A stretch of DNA of 35,132 nucleotides, from NCBI GenBank assembly GCA_012034805.1, contig JAAUOP010000041.1:1-35132 (forward strand), in the 5' to 3' direction. Each line of letters starts with the position of its first letter. The first letter of the stretch is position 1. The stretch is from Synechococcales cyanobacterium CRU_2_2 (lineage in GTDB: Bacteria > Cyanobacteriota > Cyanobacteriia > PCC-9006 > JAAUQQ01). The translations under genes were made by a program, and so were the position numbers. The notes beneath the pieces are model-generated. The model had not been told where the DNA came from. It made no database searches and was given only the letters and a program-made list of their open reading frames with translations. Below are positions 1 to 7,508 of the stretch, piece after piece.

Positions 1-473
1 ATCAAGATGAGCCGATGGACGGTGCCCAGCCTCAATGGGGTGCATAGGGTTGCTTCTGCAACGGCAATTTGGAGGGCAATCTGTAGAGCAATGCAAGCCC
101 CAAAGGATTCACCACAGAGATAGATGGCCTTGGGCGATCGCACGGAATTCGGTTGAATCTGGGTTGATGGGGCCGATCGCTGTCGCTCGGTTTGGAGTTG
201 GTCGATCAATCGTCGAGTTTGCCTCACGATGGTTTCCCAGGTAGAGCGATCGCTTGTCGGCAACACCAAACAGCGCAGATCGAAATCATCTTGAAGGGCT
301 TCAACTTGATGCTGAGCCAACAATCCGCTTCCATCCATGCCTGAAAAGAATAACAGTAACGGCAAATCGGGCTTAGGATGCGTGGGCGAGAGCAGTTTTA
401 GCAAGGTTGAAGGGAGTGTCGGGTTGAGGATCTCGGATAGATCTCGGGTGAATGACCGGTGAGCGGTTGACTC
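1..473 (-). CDS. alpha/beta hydrolase, phytyl ester synthase-like (partial, runs off the window)
   Basis: An open frame on the minus strand runs from just after a TAG (474-476) to the window edge, so only the N-terminal ~150 residues are visible. It reads LLLFFSGMDGSG, then a stretch ending FDLRCLVLPTSDRSTWE, then IYLCGESFGACIALQIA. The GESFG is the GxSxG nucleophile elbow of alpha/beta hydrolases. The FxGMDGSG and LPTSDRSTWE blocks resemble the plant PES1/PES2 and cyanobacterial acyltransferase/esterase group that makes phytyl or wax esters. No ATG lies upstream of the conserved block; a TTG at 404 or a non-ATG start is possible, or the N-terminus is damaged. It lies just downstream of the rbcS terminator in the same direction, so it is probably a separate transcript. 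The catalytic Asp and His would be outside the window. The family is fairly clear; the substrate is unknown. Confidence 0.7.
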
Positions 474-494
474 CTACCGAGACAAAATATCGAA

Positions 495-529
495 AAAGGC
501 CAAGGCTCAAACTTGAGCCCTGGCCTTCT
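495..529 (-). terminator. Rho-independent terminator of the rbcLS transcript
   Basis: Read on the minus strand, AAGGCC..GGCTCAA pairs with TTGAGCC..GGCCTT around a two- to three-base loop with a small bulge. The stem is followed by CCTTTTTCGATATTTTG, a T-rich tail in the minus direction. It begins about 23 bases after the rbcS stop, where the terminator of the operon is expected. Confidence 0.75.
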
Positions 530-551
530 TTAACGAGGAAGAAAAACGAGC

Positions 552-896
552 TTAGTAGCCCCTGCTACCCGGCTTGTGCACAATAAAGCTAGAGACTTGG
601 CACTGCTTAATGTTGTCAAAACCTACAACTCGGATATAGCAATTGCTGTACTCAGTGCGGCACTCGCGCACTTCGTTTAGCACCTGCTGGGTATCGGAAC
701 AATCGAACAAAGGCAACTTCCACATCGTCCAATAGCATTCAGTGGGCTCACTGTTCTCATTGAACTCGATACAGGGAATATAACCCTGCTCGACCATGTA
801 CTGAATCTGACGATTGATCTGTTGATCCGAGAGGGGAGGCAAGTAGGAAAAAGTCTCATACCGGCGCTCTTTGGGAAGGGTCTTCTTTGTTTGCAT
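552..896 (-). CDS. rbcS: ribulose-1,5-bisphosphate carboxylase small subunit
   Basis: RbcS is the small subunit that caps the L8S8 form IB RuBisCO and is packed in the carboxysome. The 114-residue protein starts [21 protein letters not shown] and carries the [11 protein letters not shown] and GYIPCIEF blocks and ends VHKPGSRGY, as in other cyanobacterial small subunits. The frame is open further upstream to a GTG at 983, but the ATG at 896 matches the family N-terminus and has an AAGGA nine bases before it. The gene follows rbcL after a 122-bp spacer with no rbcX between them, and is followed by a hairpin terminator. Its three RbcS-like relatives sit in ccmM of the same cluster and compete for or share RuBisCO binding. 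Confidence 0.97.
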   Translation of the reverse strand: MQTKKTLPKERRYETFSYLPPLSDQQINRQIQYMVEQGYIPCIEFNENSEPTECYWTMWKLPLFDCSDTQQVLNEVRECRTEYSNCYIRVVGFDNIKQCQVSSFIVHKPGSRGY

Positions 897-1018
897 TGTA
901 AGCAAATCCTTATGTATGGGTTGCAGTAAAAGGGTCAAGGGACGGAATGGGGAAGTGGTAATCAGCAATCGGCAACCTTGCACGAAAAACCATTACGCAT
1001 CCCCCAAATCGCTTTGGC

Positions 1019-2431
1019 TTAGATCGTATCCATCGCCTCGAATTCGAACTTGATTTCCTTCCACAGTTCACAAGCAACAGCCAGCTCAGGGCTCCACTTG
1101 CAAGCCTCACGGAGGATATCACCCCCCTCACGCATGAGGTCGCGGCCTTCGTTGCGAGCCTGAAGACAAGCTTCCAGAGCAACGCGGTTCGCCGTTGCGC
1201 CAGGTGCGTTACCCCAGGGGTGACCGGCAGTACCACCACCGAACTGGAGGCAGGAGTCATCTCCAAAGATTTCAATCAGTGCAGGCATGTGCCAGACGTG
1301 GATACCACCGGAAGCAACCGGCATGGTTCCAGGCATCGAAGCATAGTCCTGGGTGAAGAAAATACCGCGTGAGCGATCTTCTTCCACATGGTCTTCGCGC
1401 ATCAGGTCTACAAAACCCATGGTGATGCCTTTCTCACCCTCAAGTTTGCCCACCACTGTACCAGAGTGCAGGTGGTCACCACCCGAAAGACGCAGGCACT
1501 TCGCCAAGACGCGGAAGTGGATACCGTGGTTGCGCTGGCGGTCAACGACAGCGTGCATGGCGCGGTGAATGTGTAACAGCACGCCGTTATCACGACACCA
1601 CTTAGAAAGAGTGGTGTTGGCGGTGAAACCAGCGGTGAAGAAGTCATGCATGATGATGGGAGTGCCAATTTCCTTGGCAAACTCAGCACGCTTCATCATC
1701 TCTTCGCAGGTGCCAGCGGTGACGTTGAGGTAGTGACCCTTGACTTCGCCGGTTTCTGCTTGGGATTTCTCGATGCCTTCTTGCACGAACAAGAAGCGAT
1801 CGCGCCAACGCATAAATGGTTGGGAGTTAATGTTCTCATCATCTTTGGTGAAGTCGAGACCACCGCGCAGGGCTTCGTAAACCGCACGACCGTAGTTCTT
1901 GGCGGAAAGACCGAGCTTGGGTTTGATGGTACAGCCCAGCAGGGGACGACCATACTTGTTGAGCTTGTCGCGCTCAACGGTAATGCCGTGGGGAGGGCCA
2001 GGGAAAGTTTTGATCAGCGCGATGGGGAAGCGAATGTCCTCCAGACGCAGGGCGCGCAGGGCTTTAAAGCCAAACACGTTACCAACCAAAGAGGTCAGGA
2101 CGTTGGTGATCGAACCTTCTTCAAACAAATCCAGGGGATAAGCAATGAAGCAGAAGTACTGGTTATCTTCACCAGGAACAGGCTCAACAGCATAACAACG
2201 ACCTTTGTAGCGGTCTAGGTCGGTTAGCAAGTCGGTCCAAACCGTCGTCCAGGTACCAGTGGAAGACTCGGCAGCAACAGCGGCAGCTGCTTCTTCCGCA
2301 GGAACTCCCGGCTGGGGAGTCATCCGGAAACAGGCCAGCAGGTCGGTGTCTTTGGGGGTGTAGTCGGGGGTGTAGTAAGTCAAACGATAGTCTTGTACAC
2401 CGGCTTTGTAGCCTTGCGCTTGAACAGCCAT
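1019..2431 (-). CDS. rbcL: ribulose-1,5-bisphosphate carboxylase/oxygenase large subunit
   Basis: RbcL fixes CO2 onto ribulose-1,5-bisphosphate. The 470-residue protein is full length for form IB. Visible active-site elements are KPKLGLSAK, the carbamylated lysine in [18 protein letters not shown], loop 6 ([11 protein letters not shown]) and GGGxxGHPWGN. Two changes at usually fixed places stand out: KTFPGPPHG where most sequences have KTFQGPPHG, and [10 protein letters not shown] where most have GGGTLGHPWG. The ATG at 2431 has GGGAG upstream. The gene sits 570 bp downstream of ccmO with a long AT-rich leader, so it probably has its own promoter as well as read-through from ccm. The stop is followed by a 122-bp gap and rbcS. 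Confidence 0.98.
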   Translation of the reverse strand: MAVQAQGYKAGVQDYRLTYYTPDYTPKDTDLLACFRMTPQPGVPAEEAAAAVAAESSTGTWTTVWTDLLTDLDRYKGRCYAVEPVPGEDNQYFCFIAYPLDLFEEGSITNVLTSLVGNVFGFKALRALRLEDIRFPIALIKTFPGPPHGITVERDKLNKYGRPLLGCTIKPKLGLSAKNYGRAVYEALRGGLDFTKDDENINSQPFMRWRDRFLFVQEGIEKSQAETGEVKGHYLNVTAGTCEEMMKRAEFAKEIGTPIIMHDFFTAGFTANTTLSKWCRDNGVLLHIHRAMHAVVDRQRNHGIHFRVLAKCLRLSGGDHLHSGTVVGKLEGEKGITMGFVDLMREDHVEEDRSRGIFFTQDYASMPGTMPVASGGIHVWHMPALIEIFGDDSCLQFGGGTAGHPWGNAPGATANRVALEACLQARNEGRDLMREGGDILREACKWSPELAVACELWKEIKFEFEAMDTI

Positions 2432-3001
2432 TAATGGGTTTCTCCCTAATTCAGAAATTCAGACCTCTGCCACTGTGAAAGCCTTGAAATCAGCTTTCCT
2501 CAGACCTAACCGCGCCTTGACCCAATCTCTTTTGTCGATATCTCGCTCAAGCATCGAATCAGGCAGGGCAGAATTTACTCAATACAAAGAATATTCAACA
2601 TAAAAAGCAATAAAGCGAACTGCTTCTACTTGTTGAATCTCTCTACTATCGAACCTCTTTATTAAATAAATCTATCATGATGAGGATGATCCACAACTAT
2701 GATTTTCTTGGCTCGATCGATAGGTTTTACTTAACCACCAGGCTGCTGCGCGATCGCCTAAAACGGGATTGCTTTGACAAAAATTGACACAGTTGCCTGA
2801 GGCCAAACTATTCGGTCAGATTGCACCGGGGTCAAGCCGTTGACAGATGAAGTTAGTGCGGAGCAAACACTCAACGCTTCTTGTAGATTTACAAATAGAT
2901 GGGTCGAGTCAGCTCGCAGTCTGGTTTGCAAGTTAGGCCTTTTTGTATTTGCAGACGCATTTGCAGACGTAGTTTCAGACGCGAGCTTTAGCCTCAGAGT
3001 T
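2432..3001 (-). promoter_or_regulatory. rbcL leader and promoter region (570-bp gap between ccmO and rbcL)
   Basis: There is no convincing gene here. The part nearest rbcL (about 2570-2710) is strongly AT-rich compared with its surroundings. Reading the minus strand, a weak sigma70-like pair TTGCTT (2605-2610) and TGTATT (2581-2586), 18 bases apart, would put transcription start ~140 bases upstream of the rbcL ATG, in line with the long leaders known for cyanobacterial rbc operons. LysR-type regulators (RbcR/CbbR) normally act on such promoters, but I cannot point to a certain operator. The part nearest ccmO carries a short tandem repeat. Confidence 0.4.
2948..2983. repeat. tandem repeat, 3 x 12 bp
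   Basis: Two near-perfect and one weaker copy of TTTGCAGACGCA lie head to tail just downstream of the ccmO stop. It is one of about ten such 12-16 bp arrays in the window. Confidence 0.8.
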
Positions 3002-3778
3002 TTATTGAGAATCTTCTTCGCTGGGTTTAGATTTGGCTGGGTCTAAACGCAGCGGTTCTGCGATGGGTAACGGTAGACTTTGCTGCCGGACTGGCAATGC
3101 TTGGGCAGTACCTTCCATGAGCAGCGCTTGGGTTGGAATTTTTAAATTTTTTGTCAAATTCGTTGCAGTGAGGCTGTGCTCGGTTTGCGCCGGAGATTCC
3201 TGCGCCGGAGAGTCTTGCACTCGTAAAACTTCGGGTTGGCCGAATTCCAGGGGTTGCTGGAGTTCTAGGGGGGCTTGCGGCTCTGTATGGGCGATCGAAA
3301 TTTCTATGGGCACTGGCACACGCTCTAGCTCAGGTAGGGCGATGCGATCGCGCTCAACCTCACGCTCGGGAAAATTCAGCGCCTGCCGTTCCTCCGGCAC
3401 CGCAACAAGATGCGGTGGTTTCGGCATCACCCGCATCAGCTCATCAAGCGGACGCGGAATCACCATAATGGCGTGCAAATCGCCAATGCGTTCAGCGGCT
3501 TGCATCCCCGCTTCTACCGCCATCGTGACATCGGCGATCGGCCCCTGAAGCACTGCCGTACAGAGACCCGCTCCGGTGGTTTCGTAGGTAATCAGCTCTA
3601 CATTGGCACATTTCATTGCCGCATCAGCTGCCCCGACCATGGCCGGAAAACCCTTGGTTTCAATCAGGCCGATCGCACCTTGCGCCTCAAAATCCCCAGC
3701 CCGCTCAATGTATTCGGCAAACTGCTCAGTAATCGGCAACACAATGTCCAAATTGGGCAGTGGCCTCGGCAACATCAT
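3002..3778 (-). CDS. ccmO: carboxysome shell protein CcmO, C-terminal BMC domain (second half of a broken frame)
   Basis: This frame holds the second BMC domain of CcmO, a tandem-BMC shell protein of the beta-carboxysome. It begins MMLPRPLPNLDIVLPI, which is the end of the first BMC domain plus the linker in normal CcmO, and continues GAIGLIETKGFPAMVGAADAA...YETTGAGLCTAVLQG...MVIPRPLDEL. About 140 residues rich in Pro, Gln, Glu and Leu follow the domain, a long extension compared with the roughly 280-residue CcmO of S. elongatus. The first ATG overlaps the stop of the upstream half (ATGA), and no Shine-Dalgarno sequence is visible before it. Normal CcmO is one polypeptide, so this is best read as the 3' part of one gene with a frame break at the A6 run at 3800-3805. 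Confidence 0.88.
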   Translation of the reverse strand: MMLPRPLPNLDIVLPITEQFAEYIERAGDFEAQGAIGLIETKGFPAMVGAADAAMKCANVELITYETTGAGLCTAVLQGPIADVTMAVEAGMQAAERIGDLHAIMVIPRPLDELMRVMPKPPHLVAVPEERQALNFPEREVERDRIALPELERVPVPIEISIAHTEPQAPLELQQPLEFGQPEVLRVQDSPAQESPAQTEHSLTATNLTKNLKIPTQALLMEGTAQALPVRQQSLPLPIAEPLRLDPAKSKPSEEDSQ

Positions 3779-4107
3779 ACTAGAGACGTACTGTTCAAAT
3801 TTTTTGCCGTATCGACACCGACTTCTACCGCCAGTTTGACATCAGCATACTTGCCCCGCACCACCGCTGTGCAGTAACCATCTCCCGTTTTCTCATAGCC
3901 GACAAGGGTGACCCCCGCAGACTTGACCATCATGTCCGCCGTCCCCACGACCGCCGGGAAACTACGGGTGCAGACCAATCCGAGCGCCGTATTTCGAGGT
4001 GCAACTCGATCCACAGGCGGCTTCAAAGACAAATCAGCTTTGCGTGGGATCTGAGTGACCGGGCCGCGATGGGTACGCGCTACGGCAGGTCTAATCGATT
4101 CTGGCAC
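3775..4107 (-). CDS. ccmO: carboxysome shell protein CcmO, N-terminal BMC domain (first half of a broken frame)
   Basis: The first 110 codons of ccmO start at a GTG with GGAGG seven bases upstream. After a basic, proline-rich N-terminus of about 40 residues comes a BMC domain (ALGLVCTRSFPAVVGTADMM...VGYEKTGDGYCTAVVRG...VEVGVDTAK). The frame then leaves the family sequence (NLNSTSLV) and stops. Adding one A to the A6 run at 3800-3805 gives AKKFEQYVSSMMLPRP, which matches CcmO and joins the downstream half. The gene is 53 bp downstream of ccmN in the same operon. It could be a consensus error, a true mutation, a programmed -1 shift (frame GCA AAA AAT), or a genuinely split pair that is translationally coupled. 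Confidence 0.88.
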   Translation of the reverse strand: MPESIRPAVARTHRGPVTQIPRKADLSLKPPVDRVAPRNTALGLVCTRSFPAVVGTADMMVKSAGVTLVGYEKTGDGYCTAVVRGKYADVKLAVEVGVDTAKNLNSTSLV

Positions 4108-4159
4108 GGTCGATCCTCCGGAGGAGTGATTGAGGCATTAGAGGGTGATGCTAAACCGC

Positions 4160-4861
4160 TTAATCCGGCATAAACAGAATGCGCATGCGCTCAAACTGCT
4201 CTTTGCCATAGACTTTCTGAGGACTTCTTGGAGGAGCTGGGGGCTGCTGGGGGAAGGACTCAGACGGTGTTACTGCATCATTTTGGTTCTCTTGTCCCAT
4301 TCTAGGAGCTTTCGATTGAGAAGGTTCCGATCGAGCAGATTCCGAGCGAGCAGATTCCGGAGAGTCTGCAGGTGGGGAATCCCAAGGGGAGGGTTCGACG
4401 CCCTGGGGTGAAGCAGCGCCTTGAGTCTGCCTAGAAGTACTGCCAGCAGGCTGACCAGAAGTATTGCCAACACCATTCCTGAACCGGTCTGACGCTTCAC
4501 CCCCCGATGTCGTTGCCCGACGACTCAACAGTGAACCCGGTGGCACCAGCTGGCTGGGGGCAACCGAGGCATTGTGCAGCGTGGTAGAAGCACCGATGCA
4601 AGCCTGAGTTCCGATGCGGCAGTTTCCCACCACCAAAACCCCGGCCCCCAAGGAAGCCCCCGCCCCAATGACAATGCTGCCGCGATGGGCATGGAGAACC
4701 ACGCCCAAGCCCAGACAGACACCTGAGCCCACCACGATGGTGCTGCTGGGGTCTGCCATCAACACAACACCCGGTGCAATCACGGCATCGAGTGCGATCG
4801 CAACTTCACCACTGACGTGATAACGGTCACTAAACGGGGGGTGCAACGGAGGGAGGTGCAT
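4160..4861 (-). CDS. ccmN: carboxysome assembly protein CcmN
   Basis: CcmN links the CcmM-RuBisCO core to the CcmK shell. The N-terminal part is a left-handed beta-helix of hexapeptide repeats (GVVLMADPSSTIVVGSGVCLGLGVVLHAHRG and so on, roughly residues 15-120). A low-complexity linker with SARSE repeats follows, and then a C-terminal encapsulation peptide, VYGKEQFERMRILFMPD. I chose the ATG at 4861 because MHLPPLHPP matches the family start. The frame is open to 4933, which would overlap the end of ccmM by 29 bp. No strong Shine-Dalgarno sequence is visible for either start. The gene is 43 bp downstream of ccmM and 52 bp before ccmO. Confidence 0.93.
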   Translation of the reverse strand: MHLPPLHPPFSDRYHVSGEVAIALDAVIAPGVVLMADPSSTIVVGSGVCLGLGVVLHAHRGSIVIGAGASLGAGVLVVGNCRIGTQACIGASTTLHNASVAPSQLVPPGSLLSRRATTSGGEASDRFRNGVGNTSGQPAGSTSRQTQGAASPQGVEPSPWDSPPADSPESARSESARSEPSQSKAPRMGQENQNDAVTPSESFPQQPPAPPRSPQKVYGKEQFERMRILFMPD

Positions 4862-4904
4862 GAAATGCAGTAACTCGGGGAAGTGCGATACCGCCAAATT
4901 CAGA

Positions 4905-6578
4905 CTAAGGACGCTGGACGATCGCTTCACCAACGCGCCGACGCGCCTTCGGATCTACACCAATAACGCGAATATAGTCCCGTGGATGCTCGGCCATGTA
5001 ACCCTTGAGCTGCGAAAGCACCTGGGACTCACTCGAGGCGTGAATCGTGGGCAAATTCTTCCAAGAGCCCGACCGAAACCGGCGCTGGTTCGCATATTCA
5101 ACGCTGATGTTGCAGCCTTGACGCAGCAAATTGCGCACGGTGGAAGCAACGTCACCATTGAGCGAGCCAGCCCCCCCAAATCCACCAGTGGAAGCGCGGC
5201 CATTGCTCGACCCACCATTGCCAGCTGCCGCAGTGGGTGCTCCAGAAGAGACTGCCTCTACGGGGCCATCCGGGCGCTGAACCAGCAACTCTGCCACCCG
5301 TCTTCGAGCGCCCACGTCCACCGCAATAACACGGACATATTCGCCCGTATGCTCAGCCATGACGCGCTGGAGCTCAGTCACAACATTACCGCCGTTCACC
5401 GCAGGCCCCGTCAACCAAGAGCTGGTTTTGAAGCGGCGGGCGTTGGCGTGCTCCGTTGTGATTTTGAAGCCTTGACTCGAGAAGTTGCGCACTTGGCTCA
5501 TCCAGTCACTGCCGCCACCACCACTGCCGTTCGTACCGGCATAGTTGCTGTTGCGACCCGAAACACTGCCGGAGCTCGGTGAGGAAACCGCAAGCGGCTT
5601 ACCATCAGGGCGCTGGATCAGTTTTTCTAAGACTCGACGACGCGCTTCGGTGTCAATCCCGAGCAGGCGAACATATTCGCCGGAATGCTCTTCCATACAA
5701 GCCTCAAGTTCAGCCATTACCTGACCCTCAGAGCGGGCGCTAATGGGCTTACAGGTTTGCCAAGAACTGGTGCGGAATCGACGTGGACTTGCGTGCTCCG
5801 TGCCAATTTGCAACCCTTGGCTCAGCAAACCTCGAACCTGGGCGACGATTTCAGGGCTGAGTCGCCCGTTACCATTTCTCATCTCTCCATTCCCATCCCA
5901 TGACGCGTCTTGACTGTGCTGATCTTGACTGAACCGATCTTGATCTCGATTATTTTGGCTTTGCAGCGGCAGCTCACAGCTGGTGTTGGACATGCTGTGA
6001 TAGCCCGATCGCAATGCTCCGCTAAGTTCGACCATGTGGTGAACAAACGATTGATCTTCAGGTCGAACACCCGGTAAACGGTCGGCCTGAAGTTGAGTGG
6101 TAATCACAGCCCCAGAGGGCACCAATTTCCCGGCCGGGATTTCCACGTCTTGGATCAGGGTGTGCATCATGATGACGCAGCCTGCTCCCACTCGGGCGTT
6201 GAACACCGTTGAACGAAACCCGATAAAACAATCATCACCAATGTATGCAGGCCCATGAACCAGAGCCTTGTGGGCAATGGACGTTTGCCGCCCAATCCAC
6301 ACAGAATAGTCCCGCTGGTCATCCCCAAGGACACAGCCCTGGGCTAACCCATGAATGACAACACCGTCTTGGATGATGGTGCGATCGCCCAAGAAAAACG
6401 ACTGACCGAGCTCAGCTCGGATCGAAGTTCCAGGTGCAACCAACGCATGGGCTCCAATGGCAACATCCCCGATGATATTCGAGAACGAATGCACGGAAGC
6501 AGATTCATGAATTCTGGGCTCCGCCAATGCCTGTGAGCAAGGCGTCGGTGGAGCTGCTGTCGCAACGCTATGAACCAT
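4905..6578 (-). CDS. ccmM: carboxysome scaffold protein CcmM (gamma-CA domain plus three RbcS-like domains)
   Basis: CcmM condenses RuBisCO inside the forming carboxysome. The 557-residue protein has a gamma-carbonic-anhydrase-like beta-helix (about 20-190) with three histidines placed as zinc ligands (H76, H103, H108). Three RbcS-like (SSUL) modules follow, starting near residues 240, 355 and 475, each ending in a form of (I/V)QRPDG and joined by Ser/Gly/Asn-rich linkers. The first SSUL has the cysteine pair (SSWQTCKP and LEACMEEH) that forms the redox-sensitive disulfide in S. elongatus; the other two lack it. In the N-terminal domain, C201 matches one cysteine of the activating disulfide of the Thermosynechococcus enzyme (C200), but the partner position (C194) is Ser195. 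An internal ATG (M233) would give the short, CA-free isoform. The distance to ccmL is 172 bp. Confidence 0.96.
   Translation of the reverse strand: MVHSVATAAPPTPCSQALAEPRIHESASVHSFSNIIGDVAIGAHALVAPGTSIRAELGQSFFLGDRTIIQDGVVIHGLAQGCVLGDDQRDYSVWIGRQTSIAHKALVHGPAYIGDDCFIGFRSTVFNARVGAGCVIMMHTLIQDVEIPAGKLVPSGAVITTQLQADRLPGVRPEDQSFVHHMVELSGALRSGYHSMSNTSCELPLQSQNNRDQDRFSQDQHSQDASWDGNGEMRNGNGRLSPEIVAQVRGLLSQGLQIGTEHASPRRFRTSSWQTCKPISARSEGQVMAELEACMEEHSGEYVRLLGIDTEARRRVLEKLIQRPDGKPLAVSSPSSGSVSGRNSNYAGTNGSGGGGSDWMSQVRNFSSQGFKITTEHANARRFKTSSWLTGPAVNGGNVVTELQRVMAEHTGEYVRVIAVDVGARRRVAELLVQRPDGPVEAVSSGAPTAAAGNGGSSNGRASTGGFGGAGSLNGDVASTVRNLLRQGCNISVEYANQRRFRSGSWKNLPTIHASSESQVLSQLKGYMAEHPRDYIRVIGVDPKARRRVGEAIVQRP
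5880..5894 (-). promoter_or_regulatory. internal ribosome binding site and start for the short CcmM isoform (M35-like)
   Basis: Inside ccmM the minus strand reads GGGAATGGAGAG directly followed by an in-frame ATG at 5882, just before the first RbcS-like domain. Translation from here would give 325 residues (about 35 kDa) made only of the three SSUL modules. S. elongatus is known to make such a short form, M35, by internal initiation. The spacing from GGAG to the ATG is short (2 bases), so efficiency is uncertain. Confidence 0.55.
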
Positions 6579-6750
6579 AGTGATGGTTCCCCCACGACTC
6601 TATCTGAACAGCAATTGATATTTAAGCTGGAATTTAAGCCACAACCGGGCTTAGGGTAGATTACCGACGCCGACAGGTAGCGCAGAAACCTAGGTGGTGG
6701 ATGCTCAGGCTAACGGATGCTTGGGTAATGAACGCTCGGGTGATGAACGC

Positions 6751-7089
6751 TCAAACCAAAGACTTTCGGAACCTAGACTTAGACCCCAAATAAGCCTCAT
6801 CTCGCTTGCTATAAACCGAATGACTACCAACGTTAACCGTGTCGATAATTGCGATCACAGCCGCATCAATCGGGCGAGTTTCGCAGTCGCGCACATGACG
6901 GGTTTGACTGCCTCGACTCACCAAAACCCACTCATCGACCCCCGCACCGACCGTATCTGCTGCAACCTCATACCCCTCAAGCGGATTTCCTGCTTTGTCG
7001 ATGAATTGGAGAACCAAAAACTTTACACCTTGAAGACTTGGGTCTTTGTCGGTGCTGACCACGGTGCCCAATACCTTTGCAATCTGCAT
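6751..7089 (-). CDS. ccmL: carboxysome vertex protein CcmL
   Basis: CcmL forms pentamers that close the twelve vertices of the icosahedral carboxysome shell. The 112-residue protein starts MQIAKVLGTVVST and carries the family blocks LVLQFID, ADTVGAGVDEWVLVSRGS and PIDAAVIAIIDTV. It is about ten residues longer than usual, with a basic C-terminus (GSKSRFRKSLV). It lies 110 bp after ccmK2, separated from it by a stem-loop, and 172 bp before ccmM. The ATG at 7089 is the family start; the Shine-Dalgarno match is weak, which fits the low copy number of vertex proteins. Confidence 0.95.
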   Translation of the reverse strand: MQIAKVLGTVVSTDKDPSLQGVKFLVLQFIDKAGNPLEGYEVAADTVGAGVDEWVLVSRGSQTRHVRDCETRPIDAAVIAIIDTVNVGSHSVYSKRDEAYLGSKSRFRKSLV

Positions 7090-7158
7090 GAAGTCCAGAA
7101 AGATAATGCTTTTACAGCTTTAACCTGTGCGCCTTGGTGGTGGGCGATTGATCCTACA

Positions 7159-7190
7159 AATTGGAGTCCGGCCTGAGTCGAACTCCAATT
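7159..7190 (-). promoter_or_regulatory. intercistronic stem-loop between ccmK2 and ccmL
   Basis: A perfect 9-bp inverted repeat, AATTGGAGT and ACTCCAATT, flanks a 14-base loop in the 110-bp gap. There is no T-run after it, so it is not a classic terminator. It may act as an RNA processing or stability element, or as a weak attenuator, letting the abundant shell protein CcmK2 outnumber CcmL. The function is inferred. Confidence 0.5.
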
Positions 7191-7199
7191 CCCCAATGC

Positions 7200-7508
7200 C
7201 TACATGCGGAATTGCTCAACCGCTTCGGTATAGCGAATCGGCAGCACGTACTCGAGGTTCTCGTGGGGACGAGCAATGATGTGGTGGGATAGCACTTCGC
7301 CGCCCGCGACACGCTTGGCGGATTCGATGCCAGCGGAAACGGAGGCTTGAACCTCGGAAACATCACCGCGCACGATCACGGTAACGCGGCCACTCCCGAT
7401 TTTCTCGTAGCCCACGAGGGTGACACGGGCGGCTTTGACCATCGCGTCGGCGGCTTCCACAATAGCGGGGAAACCTAGGGTTTCAATCATTCCTACGGCA
7501 ATTGACAT
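7200..7508 (-). CDS. ccmK2: carboxysome shell hexamer protein CcmK2
   Basis: This is a single-BMC-domain protein of 102 residues that forms the hexagonal facets of the carboxysome shell. [50 protein letters not shown] is the classic CcmK sequence, with the KIGSG pore loop. [17 protein letters not shown] follows at the end. The ATG at 7508 is preceded by AGGATTAGG. It is the first gene of the ccmKLMNO cluster. Only one ccmK is present here; other paralogues would have to be elsewhere in the genome. Confidence 0.96.
   Translation of the reverse strand: MSIAVGMIETLGFPAIVEAADAMVKAARVTLVGYEKIGSGRVTVIVRGDVSEVQASVSAGIESAKRVAGGEVLSHHIIARPHENLEYVLPIRYTEAVEQFRM

Noticed and set aside
1646..2218. Long plus-strand frame (190 codons) opposite rbcL
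   Set aside because: It is a mirror of the strongly conserved rbcL coding sequence.
4114..4125. Palindrome TCCTCCGGAGGA at the ccmO ribosome binding site
   Set aside because: It contains a strong Shine-Dalgarno sequence by itself; the palindrome has too little loop to form a stable hairpin, so a regulatory claim is not supported.
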